A stretch of 64,000 nt of DNA, taken from contig CAVPRX010000002.1 of NCBI GenBank assembly GCA_963708115.1, forward strand, positions 372,001-436,000. The letters are read 5' to 3'. This DNA is from VRUE01 sp963708115. Its GTDB lineage: Bacteria; Actinomycetota; Thermoleophilia; Solirubrobacterales; 70-9. The notes under the pieces are model-generated. The model was given only the letters and a program-made list of their open reading frames with translations. It ran no database searches and was not told the origin of the DNA. Numbering within the stretch: position 1 is the first letter of the stretch; each line of letters starts with the position of its first letter. The translations under genes were made by a program, and so were the position numbers. Below are positions 36,568 through 47,016 of this stretch, one piece after another.

Positions 36568-38058
36568 TTAGCCGAAGGGCGAGTGGCGGAAGTCGGGAAT
36601 CGGCTTCATCGAGAAGGCGAGCGAGCTCTGGCCCCGGAAGAGCGCCCGGGCGTAGCCCTTCTGGCCCTTCCCGTAGTGACTCGGTGCCGTGCCGGTGAAC
36701 ATCCCCGCCTTGCTCGCTTTGACCGTCGCTACGTTGCGCCATTTGCCGCCCTGGTAGACCTGGATCGCGACCTTTCCGGGCGCGCTTTCCGGCGTCCGCC
36801 CCCAGAAGAAGAGCCCGTTGGACTTGGCGAAGGCGACAAAGGGAAAGCGGAAGGCATAGAGCACTTCCTTGGGCTGGTCCTGCTGGACGTCGTCGCCACC
36901 GCGGAAGTACAGACCCGACTCGAGCGTGTCGCTGTAGGCCTGACCGGGCTGGTGCAGTCCGTCTCTGAGGCTGTACCAGAAGAAGTGGCTCACCCCGGCG
37001 CTCCAGGCGGTGTAGAGCGCTTCTGAGGTCCAGTGAGTGAGGATGTCCATCGGCAGGCCGCCGGGATCGGGTGGCTGGGAGTCCCAGGAGAACTCGGTGA
37101 CCCAGAGCGGCGTGTGCTTGAACTGGCTGTTGATCCGGCCGGCACGGTCGGCTGCCTCGATCAGTTCCTGCAGCTTCGGCAGGTCGCCCATCTCGACGTC
37201 GTTGACGCCCCCTTCGTGCGTCGGGCCGCCGGTCGTGTAGGGCTGGATCGCGAAGATGTCGAAGTCGACGCCCCCTCCGCAGTTGCCCTTCATCGGCTTT
37301 GGGTTCTTGCCGCCGGTCATGCAGAGCAGCGTGCGGGCGAAGCGCATCGGCCCGATCGTCCAGTTCTTCACCGCGATCGGCCCGAGGCCGGCGGTGAGCA
37401 CCAGGTTCGACGGGTCGACCCCTTTCACCGCGCCATAGAAGGAGTCGATCAGGGTGCGGTAGAGGCCGGGGGAGAGCGCGTGCCCTTCGGTGTCGTATTG
37501 GGGAAAGAAGAAGAGGCTGAGGTTCGGCTCGTTGAGCCCCTGCCAGTAGCTGACGCGAGGCAGGTTGAGGAACTTGCCGCTGTAGCGACGCGCGGCGGCG
37601 CTGGAAAAGGAGGCGAGCGCCGCCGGGTCTGGATCGCACACCGCGTCCGGGAGAGCGGCCGGCGTCTGGCAGCGTTGAGCCCAGGTCGGCACCCCGTCGA
37701 CTTGGAGGACCGGCACCAGGCCGGCCTCGACCGCGCGCGCGACCTCGAGGTCGGCATCCTGCCAGCGGTAGTCGGGATCGGCCGGGTCTTCCGGGTTCCA
37801 GCTCGCCGGCTGGGCCGGCGGTGCGATGTGCGGCCACTCGAGCGGGATGCGCACGAACTTCGCGCCGGCTGCTTTCGTGCGGTCGAAGATCACCTGTTCG
37901 TCGCTGCCCGGATTGGTGATGCCGGTAATCAGCGGCGCCGGTCCTTTGGCGCTTGCGGCGCCGGGGGCGACGGTCAGTGCGAGGGCGCAGCCGAGCAGGA
38001 CGAAAGCCCAGCGCAGGCTGGTTGGAACCGATAGCGATTTGGCGCTTGGGGGGCTCAC
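36568..38058 (-). CDS. Secreted clan-A glycoside-hydrolase-like protein, paralog 2
   Basis: It has about 496 residues if it starts at the GTG at 38058 (MSPPSAKSLSVPTSLRW, then a hydrophobic signal core to ASAKG). The frame is open up to 38157, but that would overlap the upstream gene; no strong ribosome site is seen for either start. The catalytic set is preserved as in paralog 1: YWQGLNEPNLSLFFF, AIQPYTTGGPTHE and LWVTEFSWDSQPPDPGG. The two paralogs, 28 bases apart, share both the barrel and the C-terminal beta domain. A secreted sugar-cleaving or sugar-binding role is inferred. Confidence 0.8.
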   Translation of the reverse strand: MSPPSAKSLSVPTSLRWAFVLLGCALALTVAPGAASAKGPAPLITGITNPGSDEQVIFDRTKAAGAKFVRIPLEWPHIAPPAQPASWNPEDPADPDYRWQDADLEVARAVEAGLVPVLQVDGVPTWAQRCQTPAALPDAVCDPDPAALASFSSAAARRYSGKFLNLPRVSYWQGLNEPNLSLFFFPQYDTEGHALSPGLYRTLIDSFYGAVKGVDPSNLVLTAGLGPIAVKNWTIGPMRFARTLLCMTGGKNPKPMKGNCGGGVDFDIFAIQPYTTGGPTHEGGVNDVEMGDLPKLQELIEAADRAGRINSQFKHTPLWVTEFSWDSQPPDPGGLPMDILTHWTSEALYTAWSAGVSHFFWYSLRDGLHQPGQAYSDTLESGLYFRGGDDVQQDQPKEVLYAFRFPFVAFAKSNGLFFWGRTPESAPGKVAIQVYQGGKWRNVATVKASKAGMFTGTAPSHYGKGQKGYARALFRGQSSLAFSMKPIPDFRHSPFG

Positions 38059-38075
38059 GGAGAAAGGGAGGGCCC

Positions 38076-38699
38076 TTACTGGGTCGGCTGCCGGCGCCGG
38101 CGCACGACATATGCAACCGACCATGCGATCGTCGCGAGCACGATCAACGGCAGCCACAGGCCCAGCTGACCGGAATCCGAAGAGCCGGTGGCCTGGCCCA
38201 GCACCTCACCGAGGCCGGAGGAGCCCTCGGGGAGCGGCTGCGAGGCGAGGGTCGCGGTGGTGGCCGCCTGGTGGCTCGATCCGTCGCCCGCGGGTGGGCC
38301 GCCGGTCTGCCCCGTTCCGCCGCCCGAGTCGCCGCCGTTGGCTTGCGGCTGCGATCCGGCATGGTGGTCCGGCGTTGCCGAAGGAGCGCCGCCGTCGGTC
38401 TGGGCGACTGCGCCGGGGGCCGTCTCCGCGGCCACTTCCGCCGCCGCGCGTCCTTCCGGCCCCTGGGCGTCGAGCTTCGTGGCGTTGCCCTTGCCCAGCA
38501 CCTGCTTCGGAGACTTGCTCTGACCGTGCTTCGAGGGGTTGGTCGCTTTCGGCCCGCCGGCCGTCGGCACCGCCTCCGTGTACTGGGTGGCCGCCGAGTT
38601 GCCCGGGGGTATCAGGTATTCCGCCTGGGCGGCGCAAGGGAGTGCGAAGATCGCGATCGTCGCCGCAAACAGACCGAGTCCCGTCTTGGATGCCTTCAT
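38076..38699 (-). CDS. Secreted low-complexity protein with C-terminal membrane anchor
   Basis: The 207-residue product starts at the ATG at 38699 (MKASKTGLGLF) with a signal peptide ending near AAQAEY. The middle is rich in Gly, Ala, Gln, Pro and Ser and has no recognisable fold. The C terminus is a single hydrophobic helix (LWLPLIVLATIAWSVAYVV) followed by RRRRQPTQ, i.e. a stop-transfer anchor, with no LPxTG motif. It is probably a surface stalk or spacer. The longer frame to 38819 overlaps the divergent gene's start and is not used. It precedes the two glycosidase-like genes on the same strand, 17 bases apart, so the three may be co-transcribed. Confidence 0.72.
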   Translation of the reverse strand: MKASKTGLGLFAATIAIFALPCAAQAEYLIPPGNSAATQYTEAVPTAGGPKATNPSKHGQSKSPKQVLGKGNATKLDAQGPEGRAAAEVAAETAPGAVAQTDGGAPSATPDHHAGSQPQANGGDSGGGTGQTGGPPAGDGSSHQAATTATLASQPLPEGSSGLGEVLGQATGSSDSGQLGLWLPLIVLATIAWSVAYVVRRRRQPTQ

Positions 38700-38779
38700 A
38701 GCTGGGCTACGCCGGGGTAGTGAGTACGGCGGGAGGTTGGCGCCGGACCGTCCGAACCGCGTTCGTAGCATAGAACCCG

Positions 38780-40735
38780 ATGAACTCGGCTTCGATGCGG
38801 CGCCCGGCGCCCCTGGCAAACACCCGCGAGGTCGATTGGGCAGCGGCTGCCGTCTGGCTGCTCTGCTTCGGGTTGATCGCCTATCTGGGGATCGAAGGGG
38901 GCGGCTATGACGCGCTCGTCCACGATCAAGTCGGGATCGCCGTCTGGTGGATCCTGCTCGCCGCGGTTGCGATCGGCGTGGTGCCGCGGCGGCGACCGGG
39001 CCGGGTCGCCTGGATCGCCCTTGGCCTGCTCGCGGCCTTCACGATCTGGACGGCGCTCAGCTTGGGCTGGACCGAGAGCAGCGACAAGACCTGGGCCGAC
39101 CTCGCTCGCCTGCTCGGCTACCTGGGGATCTTCGCGCTCGCGATCCTCAGCCGGGGCTCCCCCGAATCCCAACGCCTGATCGGCGCCGTCGCGGCCGGGA
39201 TCTCGCTCGTCTTCCTGATCGGCCTGCTCTCACGCCTGCACCCGGCCTGGTTTCCCTCGGCCGGCCAGACCGGGATCATCCTCGATGACCGCGAACGGCT
39301 TTCCTACCCGATCGACTACTGGAACGGGCTCGCGGGGCTGATCGCGATCGGCCTTCCCCTCTTGCTGCAGATCGCCAGCGGAGCGAGGACCGCCGTGGCG
39401 CGCGCGCTGGCCGCCGCAGCTCTGCCGGCGGCGATGCTGACCCTCTTCCTGACGCTCTCGCGGGGCGGCATCGCGGCGGCGGTGCTTGCGGTGGCCCTCT
39501 TCCTCGTGCTGGCCTCCGACCGGCTGCCCAAGCTCCTGACCCTTCTCCTCACCGGTGTCGGCGGGGCGATCCTCGTCGCCGCCGCGAACAGCCGCGAAGC
39601 CCTTCAGGAAGGGCTTGAAAACGACGTCGCCAGGCACCAGGGCAGCGAGCTGCTCTTGATCGTGCTCGTTGTCTGCATCGCGGCCGGCCTGCTCCAGGCC
39701 GCCATCTCCTCATCAGCGGTGACCGCTCTCCGCCCCGGTTGGACCCGGGTCTCGCGTGATCAGGCGCTCACCGCGACGATCGTGGCGGTGATGGTCGCGG
39801 TCGTAGCGGCGCTGCTCCTCGGCGCCCCCGGTCGCGTCTCGAATGGCTGGGACGAATTCAAGGAAGGCGGTGGGCCCGGCTCGGGTGCGGGGCGGTTGGG
39901 CAGCGTCTCCGGCCAGAGCCGTTACAAGCTCTGGAGCTCGGCGGTGCGGGAGAACAAGACCAAGCCGCTGACCGGAACCGGGTCCGGCAGCTTCGAATTC
40001 TGGTGGGCGCGCGACGGCGACACCGACGAAACGGTGCGCGACACCCACTCCCTGTACCTGCAGACGCTGGGCGAGCTGGGGATCGTCGGGTTCGCCCTGA
40101 TCATGGCCTTCCTCGTAGCGGTCTTCGTCGGTGGGGCTCGCCGGTTGATCGCCGCCCCGGCGCTGGACCGCCCGCTTTACGCCGCCGCCCTGGCCGGCTT
40201 CGCCGCCTTCTGCATCACGGCGGTGTTCGACTGGATGTGGCAGATCCCGGCTCTGCCGGTGGCGGCGCTGCTGCTCGGCTCGATCCTCGTCATGCCGGCG
40301 CGCTCGGCCGGAGAGGAGGCAGAGCGTCGAGGGGGGCTGCCGACCCCGCTGCGCTTTGCGGCCGCCGCCGTCGCCCTGGTCGCGATCGTCGCGATCGCGA
40401 TCCCCCTGGCCACCACCAGCCTGGTGCGCCAGAGCGAAGCGGATGTCCGCGACGGCGACTTGAGCGCGGCGCTGAGCGCCGCCCGCAGCGCCCAGAACGT
40501 TCAGCCGGGCGCGGCCGGTCCGCGCCTCCAGCAGGCACTCGTGCTCGAGCTGAGGGGAGAGCTTCCCGCTGCGGTCGCGGCCGCCGAGGCAGCGACCGAA
40601 CGCGAGTCGACCAACTGGCGCACCTGGCTGGTCCTCTCGCGGGTCGAGGCCGAGAGCGGGAAGGCCGCAGCCGCGGTCCGCGACTACCGCCGGGCGCGCT
40701 CGCTGAACCCGCACGCGCAACTCTTCCAACGCTGA
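38780..40735 (+). CDS. O-antigen ligase/polymerase-like membrane protein with TPR-like tail
   Basis: The 651-residue polytopic protein has about a dozen hydrophobic helices. The large extracytoplasmic loop contains the Wzy_C/O-antigen ligase pattern (GRLGSVSGQSRYKLWSSAVREN, GTGSGSFEFWW, DTHSLYLQTLGELGIVG). After the last helices (near residue 550) an alpha-helical repeat tail of ~90 residues (LSAALSAARSAQNVQPGAAGPRLQQALVLELRGELPAAV) looks like TPRs. Such proteins join or polymerise surface glycans on lipid carriers. It is divergent from the surface protein gene at 38076-38699, and the 80-base gap holds both promoters. Confidence 0.87.
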   Translation: MNSASMRRPAPLANTREVDWAAAAVWLLCFGLIAYLGIEGGGYDALVHDQVGIAVWWILLAAVAIGVVPRRRPGRVAWIALGLLAAFTIWTALSLGWTESSDKTWADLARLLGYLGIFALAILSRGSPESQRLIGAVAAGISLVFLIGLLSRLHPAWFPSAGQTGIILDDRERLSYPIDYWNGLAGLIAIGLPLLLQIASGARTAVARALAAAALPAAMLTLFLTLSRGGIAAAVLAVALFLVLASDRLPKLLTLLLTGVGGAILVAAANSREALQEGLENDVARHQGSELLLIVLVVCIAAGLLQAAISSSAVTALRPGWTRVSRDQALTATIVAVMVAVVAALLLGAPGRVSNGWDEFKEGGGPGSGAGRLGSVSGQSRYKLWSSAVRENKTKPLTGTGSGSFEFWWARDGDTDETVRDTHSLYLQTLGELGIVGFALIMAFLVAVFVGGARRLIAAPALDRPLYAAALAGFAAFCITAVFDWMWQIPALPVAALLLGSILVMPARSAGEEAERRGGLPTPLRFAAAAVALVAIVAIAIPLATTSLVRQSEADVRDGDLSAALSAARSAQNVQPGAAGPRLQQALVLELRGELPAAVAAAEAATERESTNWRTWLVLSRVEAESGKAAAAVRDYRRARSLNPHAQLFQR

Positions 40736-40795
40736 GCGCAGAGCCATTTGCCGCCCTGGGATACTTCTGATCACGATCCATTCGAAGGGAGAGAG

Positions 40796-41098
40796 ATGAG
40801 CCTGCTGTCTCGATTCAGCGCTGTCGCAGCGCTGGCCATTGCCGTCTTCATCGCGGTCGGCTGCGGGGAAACGGTGATCGACAGCGCCAAGACCGAGGCG
40901 GCGATCGAACAGAACCTCGAAAACTCGGTCGGCCAGAAGATCAGCTCGGTCGATTGCCCCTCAGGAGTCGAGGTCAAGGCCGGAACGACCTTCGATTGCA
41001 CGGTCAGCATGGCGGGGGGTAAGCAGGAGACGGCGACGCTGAAGATCATCAACTCCGACGCCGACGTCGAAGTCACCAACCTCAAGGCCAATAAGTAG
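40796..41098 (+). CDS. DUF4333 lipoprotein
   Basis: This 100-residue lipoprotein has a hydrophobic start and the lipobox AVGC near residue 23. The mature part fits DUF4333: a helix followed by SVDCPSGVEVKAGTTFDCTV, with two cysteines likely bridged, then a short beta sheet. DUF4333 domains occur on actinobacterial membrane proteins, and their function is unknown. A GAAGGGAGAGAG ribosome site precedes the ATG at 40796. It ends ten bases before the pckG start. Confidence 0.85.
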   Translation: MSLLSRFSAVAALAIAVFIAVGCGETVIDSAKTEAAIEQNLENSVGQKISSVDCPSGVEVKAGTTFDCTVSMAGGKQETATLKIINSDADVEVTNLKANK

Positions 41099-41108
41099 AG
41101 TGCGCCGG

Positions 41109-42917
<1,809 letters not shown>

Positions 42918-42940
42918 CCCTGAAAGAGGCTGGCGCCCCT

Positions 42941-42967
42941 CGCGCGGGTCGTGACAGGACCCGCGCG
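42941..42967. repeat. Short palindrome, family R1 copy c
   Basis: Ten-base arms CGCGCGGGTC (42941-42950) and GACCCGCGCG (42958-42967) enclose the loop GTGACAG. The right half is identical to the outer right side of R1 copy a (GTGACAGGACCCGCGCGCT). It lies between the convergent pckG and malyl-CoA lyase genes, so it looks like a reduced R1 element lacking the central stem. Confidence 0.75.
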
Positions 42968-42975
42968 CTGAGTGC

Positions 42976-44028
42976 CTACATCCCGTAGGACTCGGCCAGC
43001 TCCGGGTCCTTCGCGGCCAGCATTTCCGCCAGCTCGACCATCACCTTGCACTGCTTCCAGGTGGCGTCGTCCTGCATCTTGCCGTCGATCATGTGGACGC
43101 CGCGGCCGTCGGGGATCGCCTCGAGGACTTTCTTGGCGAACTTGACCTCCTCCGGAGGCGGGCTGAAGACCTTCTTGGCGATGTCGATCTGCACCGGGTG
43201 CAGCGACCAGGCGCCGACGCAGCCCATCAGGAAGGCGGCGCGGAACTGGGTCTCGCATCCCGCCGTGTCCTTGATGTCGCCGAAAGGACCGTAGAAGGGC
43301 AGGATCCCGGTCGAGGCGCAGGCGTCGACCATGCGCGCGATCGAGTAGTGCCAGAGGTCCTGCTGGGCGCTGACCCGGTCGGCCTCGGGGCTCTCGGGGT
43401 CGTCGGGGTCCTCCATCACGCGGTAGCCGGGGTGACCGCCGCCGACGCGGGTCGTCTTCATCCGCCGCGAGGCGGCGAGGTCGGCGGGGCCGAAGCTCAT
43501 TCCCTGCATGCGCGGGCTGGCCGCGGCGATCTCCTCGAGGTTGACGACGCCCTGGGCGGTCTCGAGGATCGCGTGGATCAGGATCGGGCGGTCGAGGCCG
43601 GCCTTCGCCTCGAGCTGGGCGAGCAGGCGATCGACGTAGTGGATGTCCCAAGCGCCCTCGACCTTGGGCACCATCACGACCTCGAGTTGGTCGCCGATCT
43701 CGGTGACAAGGGTGGTCAGGTCGTCGAGCACCCAGGGGCTCTCCAGCGAGTTGACCCGGGTCCAGAGCGCGGTCTGGCCGAAGTCGGACTCCTTCGCCGC
43801 CTTGATCAGGCCGGCGCGCGCCGCCTCCTTGCGGTCGACCGGGATCGCGTCCTCGAGGTTGCCGAGCAGGATGTCGGTCTTCGCGGCGATGCCGGCGGCC
43901 TTTTCGACCATCTTCTCGTTGGAGAAGTCGAGGAAGTGGATCATCCGCGACGGCTTGACGGGGATCTCAGGCAGTGGCTCGGGGGCGCCGATCGCCAGTG
44001 GCTGGAAGAAGTCTCTGGGGTTTCGCAA
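42976..44028 (-). CDS. mcl: L-malyl-CoA/beta-methylmalyl-CoA lyase (HpcH/HpaI, CitE-like)
   Basis: The 350-residue product closely resembles Chloroflexus/Streptomyces-type Mcl as I recall them, starting with FFQPLAIGAPEPLPEIPVKPSR and containing GNLEDAIPVDRKEAAR (substrate/metal Glu-Asp), VPKVEGAWDIHYVD, LIHAILETAQGVVNLEEI, SFGPADLAASR (metal Asp), and WSLHPVQIDIAKKVFSP. The enzyme cleaves malyl-CoA to glyoxylate and acetyl-CoA, or methylmalyl-CoA to glyoxylate and propionyl-CoA, in the ethylmalonyl-CoA or 3-hydroxypropionate routes. A MaoC hydratase of matching type is at 49826 and an acyl-CoA dehydrogenase at 45330. Substrate specificity is inferred. Confidence 0.88.
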   Translation of the reverse strand: MRNPRDFFQPLAIGAPEPLPEIPVKPSRMIHFLDFSNEKMVEKAAGIAAKTDILLGNLEDAIPVDRKEAARAGLIKAAKESDFGQTALWTRVNSLESPWVLDDLTTLVTEIGDQLEVVMVPKVEGAWDIHYVDRLLAQLEAKAGLDRPILIHAILETAQGVVNLEEIAAASPRMQGMSFGPADLAASRRMKTTRVGGGHPGYRVMEDPDDPESPEADRVSAQQDLWHYSIARMVDACASTGILPFYGPFGDIKDTAGCETQFRAAFLMGCVGAWSLHPVQIDIAKKVFSPPPEEVKFAKKVLEAIPDGRGVHMIDGKMQDDATWKQCKVMVELAEMLAAKDPELAESYGM

Positions 44029-44076
44029 GCTGCTCCTCGGAGGTTGGGGACGGTCGGGCCGGAATCTAATCAGGCG

Positions 44077-44123
44077 GCGCGGTAGAGGTTTGGCCCGCTA
44101 TGCGAACCGAATCTCTACCGCGC
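44077..44123. promoter_or_regulatory. Hairpin/palindrome between mcl and the next gene
   Basis: Perfect 11-base arms GCGCGGTAGAG (44077-44087) and CTCTACCGCGC (44113-44123), with an inner GGTT/AACC pairing, lie in the 140 bp divergent gap. It could be an operator or a 5' leader hairpin for either gene. Confidence 0.5.
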
Positions 44124-44170
44124 GTGAGAGGGCGCAGGGATTCAGGCTTCGCCGCCGTACATGAACGGTG

Positions 44171-44509
44171 ATGAGCGACCACGAGCGCCAGAGCGCCGAG
44201 GACTGGACCCTGCCGGAGCGCTCGCGGCCACCGCTGCTGGGCGACCTGGTCGAACGGATCGACGAGGCGCTGGCAACCGCCCGCGCCTCCGAGGCAGCGG
44301 TGATGACCGTCGGCGCCGCTGCCCTGGACGCTGCCGAGCAGGCGAAGCGGGCGGCCGAGCTGGCCGAGAAGGCCAGCAGGGCGATGAACGGCAACGGTCG
44401 TGCGCCGAGCCCATTTCCCGAGGACGGCGATATGGGCGACTTCACCGCCCGGGCTGACCGGGTAGCCGAGCGCCTGCAGCGCTTGCAGCGCCTGCCGCTC
44501 TCAGTCTGA
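44171..44509 (+). CDS. Small helical protein of unknown function
   Basis: The 112-residue product has an acidic and proline-containing N terminus, then a long Ala-rich amphipathic helix (about residues 22-70, LVERIDEALATARASEAAVMTV...AAEQAKRAAELAEKASRAM) that looks like a coiled coil, and a C-terminal helix ADRVAERLQRLQRLP. No signal peptide. I do not recognise a family. Codon usage and the divergent position relative to mcl support a real gene. It converges with the CAP-domain gene 18 bases away. Confidence 0.6.
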   Translation: MSDHERQSAEDWTLPERSRPPLLGDLVERIDEALATARASEAAVMTVGAAALDAAEQAKRAAELAEKASRAMNGNGRAPSPFPEDGDMGDFTARADRVAERLQRLQRLPLSV

Positions 44510-44527
44510 ACGCCGGCTTCGGTGTCT

Positions 44528-45172
44528 TTACGGCTGAGCGACGGGGGCGTCGCAGTGTGAGCCGAAGTGCTCGGCCCAGACCCGCGTTCCGGCATTGCCT
44601 TCGAGCGTGCCGACCTGCAGGCTGAGGCCGGTTTCGTCGAAATCGCCGAGGACGTTGGCGCGGTGGTCGGGCGAGCGCATCCAAGCCGTGAAGATCGATC
44701 GCACCGAGCCGTATTCGCCGCTGCCCCAGGCGAGGTTCTCACCGACCCGCCAGCAGGGGGTCGAGGTGTAGCCGGTTTCCTTCATCCAGTAGGTGAACTC
44801 GCGCCCGCAGGCATAGTGGCTGAAGCTGTCGCAGCTGAAGATGTCGAGCGACTTGTCGTGCGCCGATTGCGCCAGCGCGTCGGCGTCGGCGAGTTCGCCG
44901 AGGCCTTCCTGGTGGCGAGCGAAGTTGACCATGCAATCCATCGCCTGCTCCTGGCCGGCGACGGGGGCGTCGACGTCTTCCTGGTTGGGGCAGACGGAAG
45001 CGGGGGCGATCAGCTCGCCGCCGTCGCTCGCCGCACTTGCTCGCTTGGCGGTCGGGGTCGGGGCGGCTGCCGCGACCCGGTGGTCCTGGATGCCGACCGC
45101 GGAAGCGCTCGACGCGGCCGTGACGCCGGCGAGTGCGAGAACCACGGCTATGAGAGAGAAGCGGCGGGCCAT
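44528..45172 (-). CDS. Secreted CAP-domain protein (YkwD/SCP-like)
   Basis: The protein has 214 residues from the ATG at 45172, preceded by AAGGGAG at good spacing; the longer frame to 45220 is not used. A signal peptide ends near SSASAVG. After a ~60-residue linker the CAP fold begins (MDCMVNFARHQEGLGELADADALAQSAHDKSLDI), followed by SHYACGREFTYW, WRVGENLAWGSGEYGSVRSIFTAWMRSPDHRANVL and GTRVWAEHFGS. Bacterial CAP proteins are extracellular; some bind lipids or act in sporulation or stress, and catalysis is not established. Four cysteines probably form disulfides. Confidence 0.88.
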   Translation of the reverse strand: MARRFSLIAVVLALAGVTAASSASAVGIQDHRVAAAAPTPTAKRASAASDGGELIAPASVCPNQEDVDAPVAGQEQAMDCMVNFARHQEGLGELADADALAQSAHDKSLDIFSCDSFSHYACGREFTYWMKETGYTSTPCWRVGENLAWGSGEYGSVRSIFTAWMRSPDHRANVLGDFDETGLSLQVGTLEGNAGTRVWAEHFGSHCDAPVAQP

Positions 45173-45329
45173 CACTCCCTTGTCGCCGCGGACGACGCCC
45201 GCAGTCGCCCAGCCCCCCAAGGCTGGACGGATGTATGAGAGATCGACGCTAGCCGCAGGGTGCTTGGCCGGTCAAGGCCGCGCCGATATCCTTCCGCTCC
45301 CTCCGCAAATTCGATCCGAGCTAGGAGCC

Positions 45330-46544
45330 ATGGCCGTAGATACCGCCGCCTATACCGAGCAGACCGACATCCAGCGCGACATCACCGAGATGGTGCGCCA
45401 GTTCGCCGACGAGCAGATCATCCCCAACGCCGAGAAGTACGACCACGAGGACTCCTTCCCGGAGCCGATCGTCGAGCAGATGAAGGAGCTGGGCCTGTTC
45501 GGGGTGACGATCCCCGAGGAGTACGGCGGCATGGGCCTCGACCTGACGACCTACTCGATGATCGTCGAAGAGCTCTCGCGCGGCTGGATCTCGATCTCCG
45601 GCGTCGTCAACACCCACTTCATCGGCTCCTATCTGCTGATGAAGTTCGGCACCGACGAGCAGAAGGACTACTTCCTGCCGAAGATGGCGACGGGTGAGAT
45701 CCGCGCCGCCTTCTCCCTCTCCGAGCCCGAGGTCGGTTCCGACGTGCAGGGGATCAAGTCGACCGCCAAGAAAGGCGACGACGGCAAGTGGGAGCTGAAC
45801 GGCCAGAAGATGTGGGTCACCAACGGGCTCGGTTCGAGCGTCGTCTTCGTCTTGATGAAGACCGACACCACGGCCGATCCTCCATATAAGGGGATGACCT
45901 GCTTCATCACCGAGAAGGAGCCTTGGAAGGAAGTCAACGAGGACGACTACGCCGGCCTTACCGTCCCGCCCAAGATCAAGAAGATGGGCTACAAGGGGGT
46001 CGAGTCGACCGAGCTCGTCTACGACGGCTACCGCTGCCCGCCCGAGCGCGTGCTCGGCGGCGAGGAGGCCGGGGTGGGCCAGGGCTTCATCCAGATGATG
46101 GACGCGCTCGAGGTCGGCCGGGTCAACGTCGCCGCCCGCGGCGTCGGCATCGCCCAGCGGGCGCTCGAGCTCGCCCTCCGCTACAGCCAGGAGCGCAAGA
46201 CCTTCGGCAAGCCGATCGCGCAGCACCAGGCGATCCAGTTCAAGCTCGCCGACATGGCCACCAAGGTCGAGGCCGCCCGCCTCGTCACCCGCAAAGCCGC
46301 GCGCCTCAAGGACGCCGGCCAGCGCTCAGACCTGGAGGCGGGGATGGCAAAGCTGCTCGCCTCGGAGACCGGCAAGGAGTGCGTCGAGGAGTGCTTCCGT
46401 ATCCACGGCGGCTACGGCTACTCGAAGGAGTACGAGATCGAGCGCCTCTACCGCGACGCGCCGTTGCTGCTGATCGGCGAGGGCACGTCGGAGATCCAGC
46501 GCGTGGTCATCGGCAAGAAGCTCCTCCAGAAGTACAAGATTTAG
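45330..46544 (+). CDS. Acyl-CoA dehydrogenase, candidate methylsuccinyl-CoA dehydrogenase
   Basis: This is a complete 404-residue acyl-CoA dehydrogenase. TAGGAGCC precedes the ATG at 45330. Domain marks are IPEEYGGMGLDLTTYSMIVEEL, AAFSLSEPEVGSDVQGIKSTA (FAD site), WELNGQKMWVTNG, RKTFGKPIAQHQAIQFKLADM and the catalytic Glu in LLIGEGTSEIQRVVIGKKL. General family members oxidise acyl-CoA to enoyl-CoA and pass electrons to ETF. The closeness of mcl and a MaoC hydratase of the Streptomyces ethylmalonyl-CoA cluster type suggests methylsuccinyl-CoA as the substrate, but the sequence alone does not prove it. It is followed 16 bases later by the SCP2-like gene. Confidence 0.88.
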   Translation: MAVDTAAYTEQTDIQRDITEMVRQFADEQIIPNAEKYDHEDSFPEPIVEQMKELGLFGVTIPEEYGGMGLDLTTYSMIVEELSRGWISISGVVNTHFIGSYLLMKFGTDEQKDYFLPKMATGEIRAAFSLSEPEVGSDVQGIKSTAKKGDDGKWELNGQKMWVTNGLGSSVVFVLMKTDTTADPPYKGMTCFITEKEPWKEVNEDDYAGLTVPPKIKKMGYKGVESTELVYDGYRCPPERVLGGEEAGVGQGFIQMMDALEVGRVNVAARGVGIAQRALELALRYSQERKTFGKPIAQHQAIQFKLADMATKVEAARLVTRKAARLKDAGQRSDLEAGMAKLLASETGKECVEECFRIHGGYGYSKEYEIERLYRDAPLLLIGEGTSEIQRVVIGKKLLQKYKI

Positions 46545-46560
46545 ATGGGTAGCTAACGGA

Positions 46561-46923
46561 ATGGCTTCAACGGCTGACCTCATCAAAACGGCTGTTGAGC
46601 GGTTTCAGGCCGAAGTCCCTGCCCTGGCGAAGCTGAAACTGGTTTTCGGGTTGGAGCTGAAAGGCAGGGGTGACATCCAGCTCTACCGGGTTGAGTTGCC
46701 GGGACCGAAGATCAAGAAGGACCTTGCCCAGGACGAGCGTGTGCTCGTCCAGATCGACCGGGCGCAGTTCAACGAGCTGGCCGAAAAGGGCACGCTGAAG
46801 AGCTACCGCAAAGCGGTCGAGACCGGTCACATAAAGGCGACCGGGGACTCGAACGTAAAGAAGCTGGTTGCCCAGGTGGTCGAACGCCAAGAGCAGCGTT
46901 TGCGCTTGAAAAAAGCGCACTAG
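46561..46923 (+). CDS. Small SCP2-like protein
   Basis: The 120-residue product has no signal peptide. The pattern (LVFGLELKGRGDIQLYRVELPG, then ERVLVQIDRAQFNELAEKGTLKSYRKAVETGHIKATGDSNV) resembles the sterol-carrier SCP2 fold, where a short helix-strand core binds acyl or sterol ligands. The match is by overall pattern and not by a strict motif. It follows the acyl-CoA dehydrogenase closely on the same strand and ends in a clear terminator, so the two form an operon; a role in acyl-CoA or lipid handling is inferred. Confidence 0.65.
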   Translation: MASTADLIKTAVERFQAEVPALAKLKLVFGLELKGRGDIQLYRVELPGPKIKKDLAQDERVLVQIDRAQFNELAEKGTLKSYRKAVETGHIKATGDSNVKKLVAQVVERQEQRLRLKKAH

Positions 46924-46954
46924 CGGTCCCACCGAGTTGAGTTTTGGGCGCCAT

Positions 46955-46992
46955 GTTGCAGGCGGCCTTCATGCCTGCAACCCGCACTTTTT
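46955..46992 (+). terminator. Intrinsic terminator of the dehydrogenase/SCP2 operon
   Basis: GTTGCAGGC (46955-46963) and GCCTGCAAC (46973-46981) form a 9-base-pair stem followed by CCGCAC and five T residues (46988-46992), a rare textbook Rho-independent layout in this GC-rich sequence. Confidence 0.85.
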
Positions 46993-47016
46993 GAGAGGCC
47001 TTTAGTCAAAAGTACC

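Noticed and set aside
38753..38765. CGAAC-CGC-GTTCG as a second SOS box
   Set aside because: The spacer is three bases instead of four, so it does not fit the LexA box, and neither neighbour is a damage gene.
44841..45329. N-terminal extension of the acyl-CoA dehydrogenase frame
   Set aside because: The 163-residue extension has no family match, overlaps the CAP gene on the other strand, and a good ribosome site precedes the ATG at 45330.
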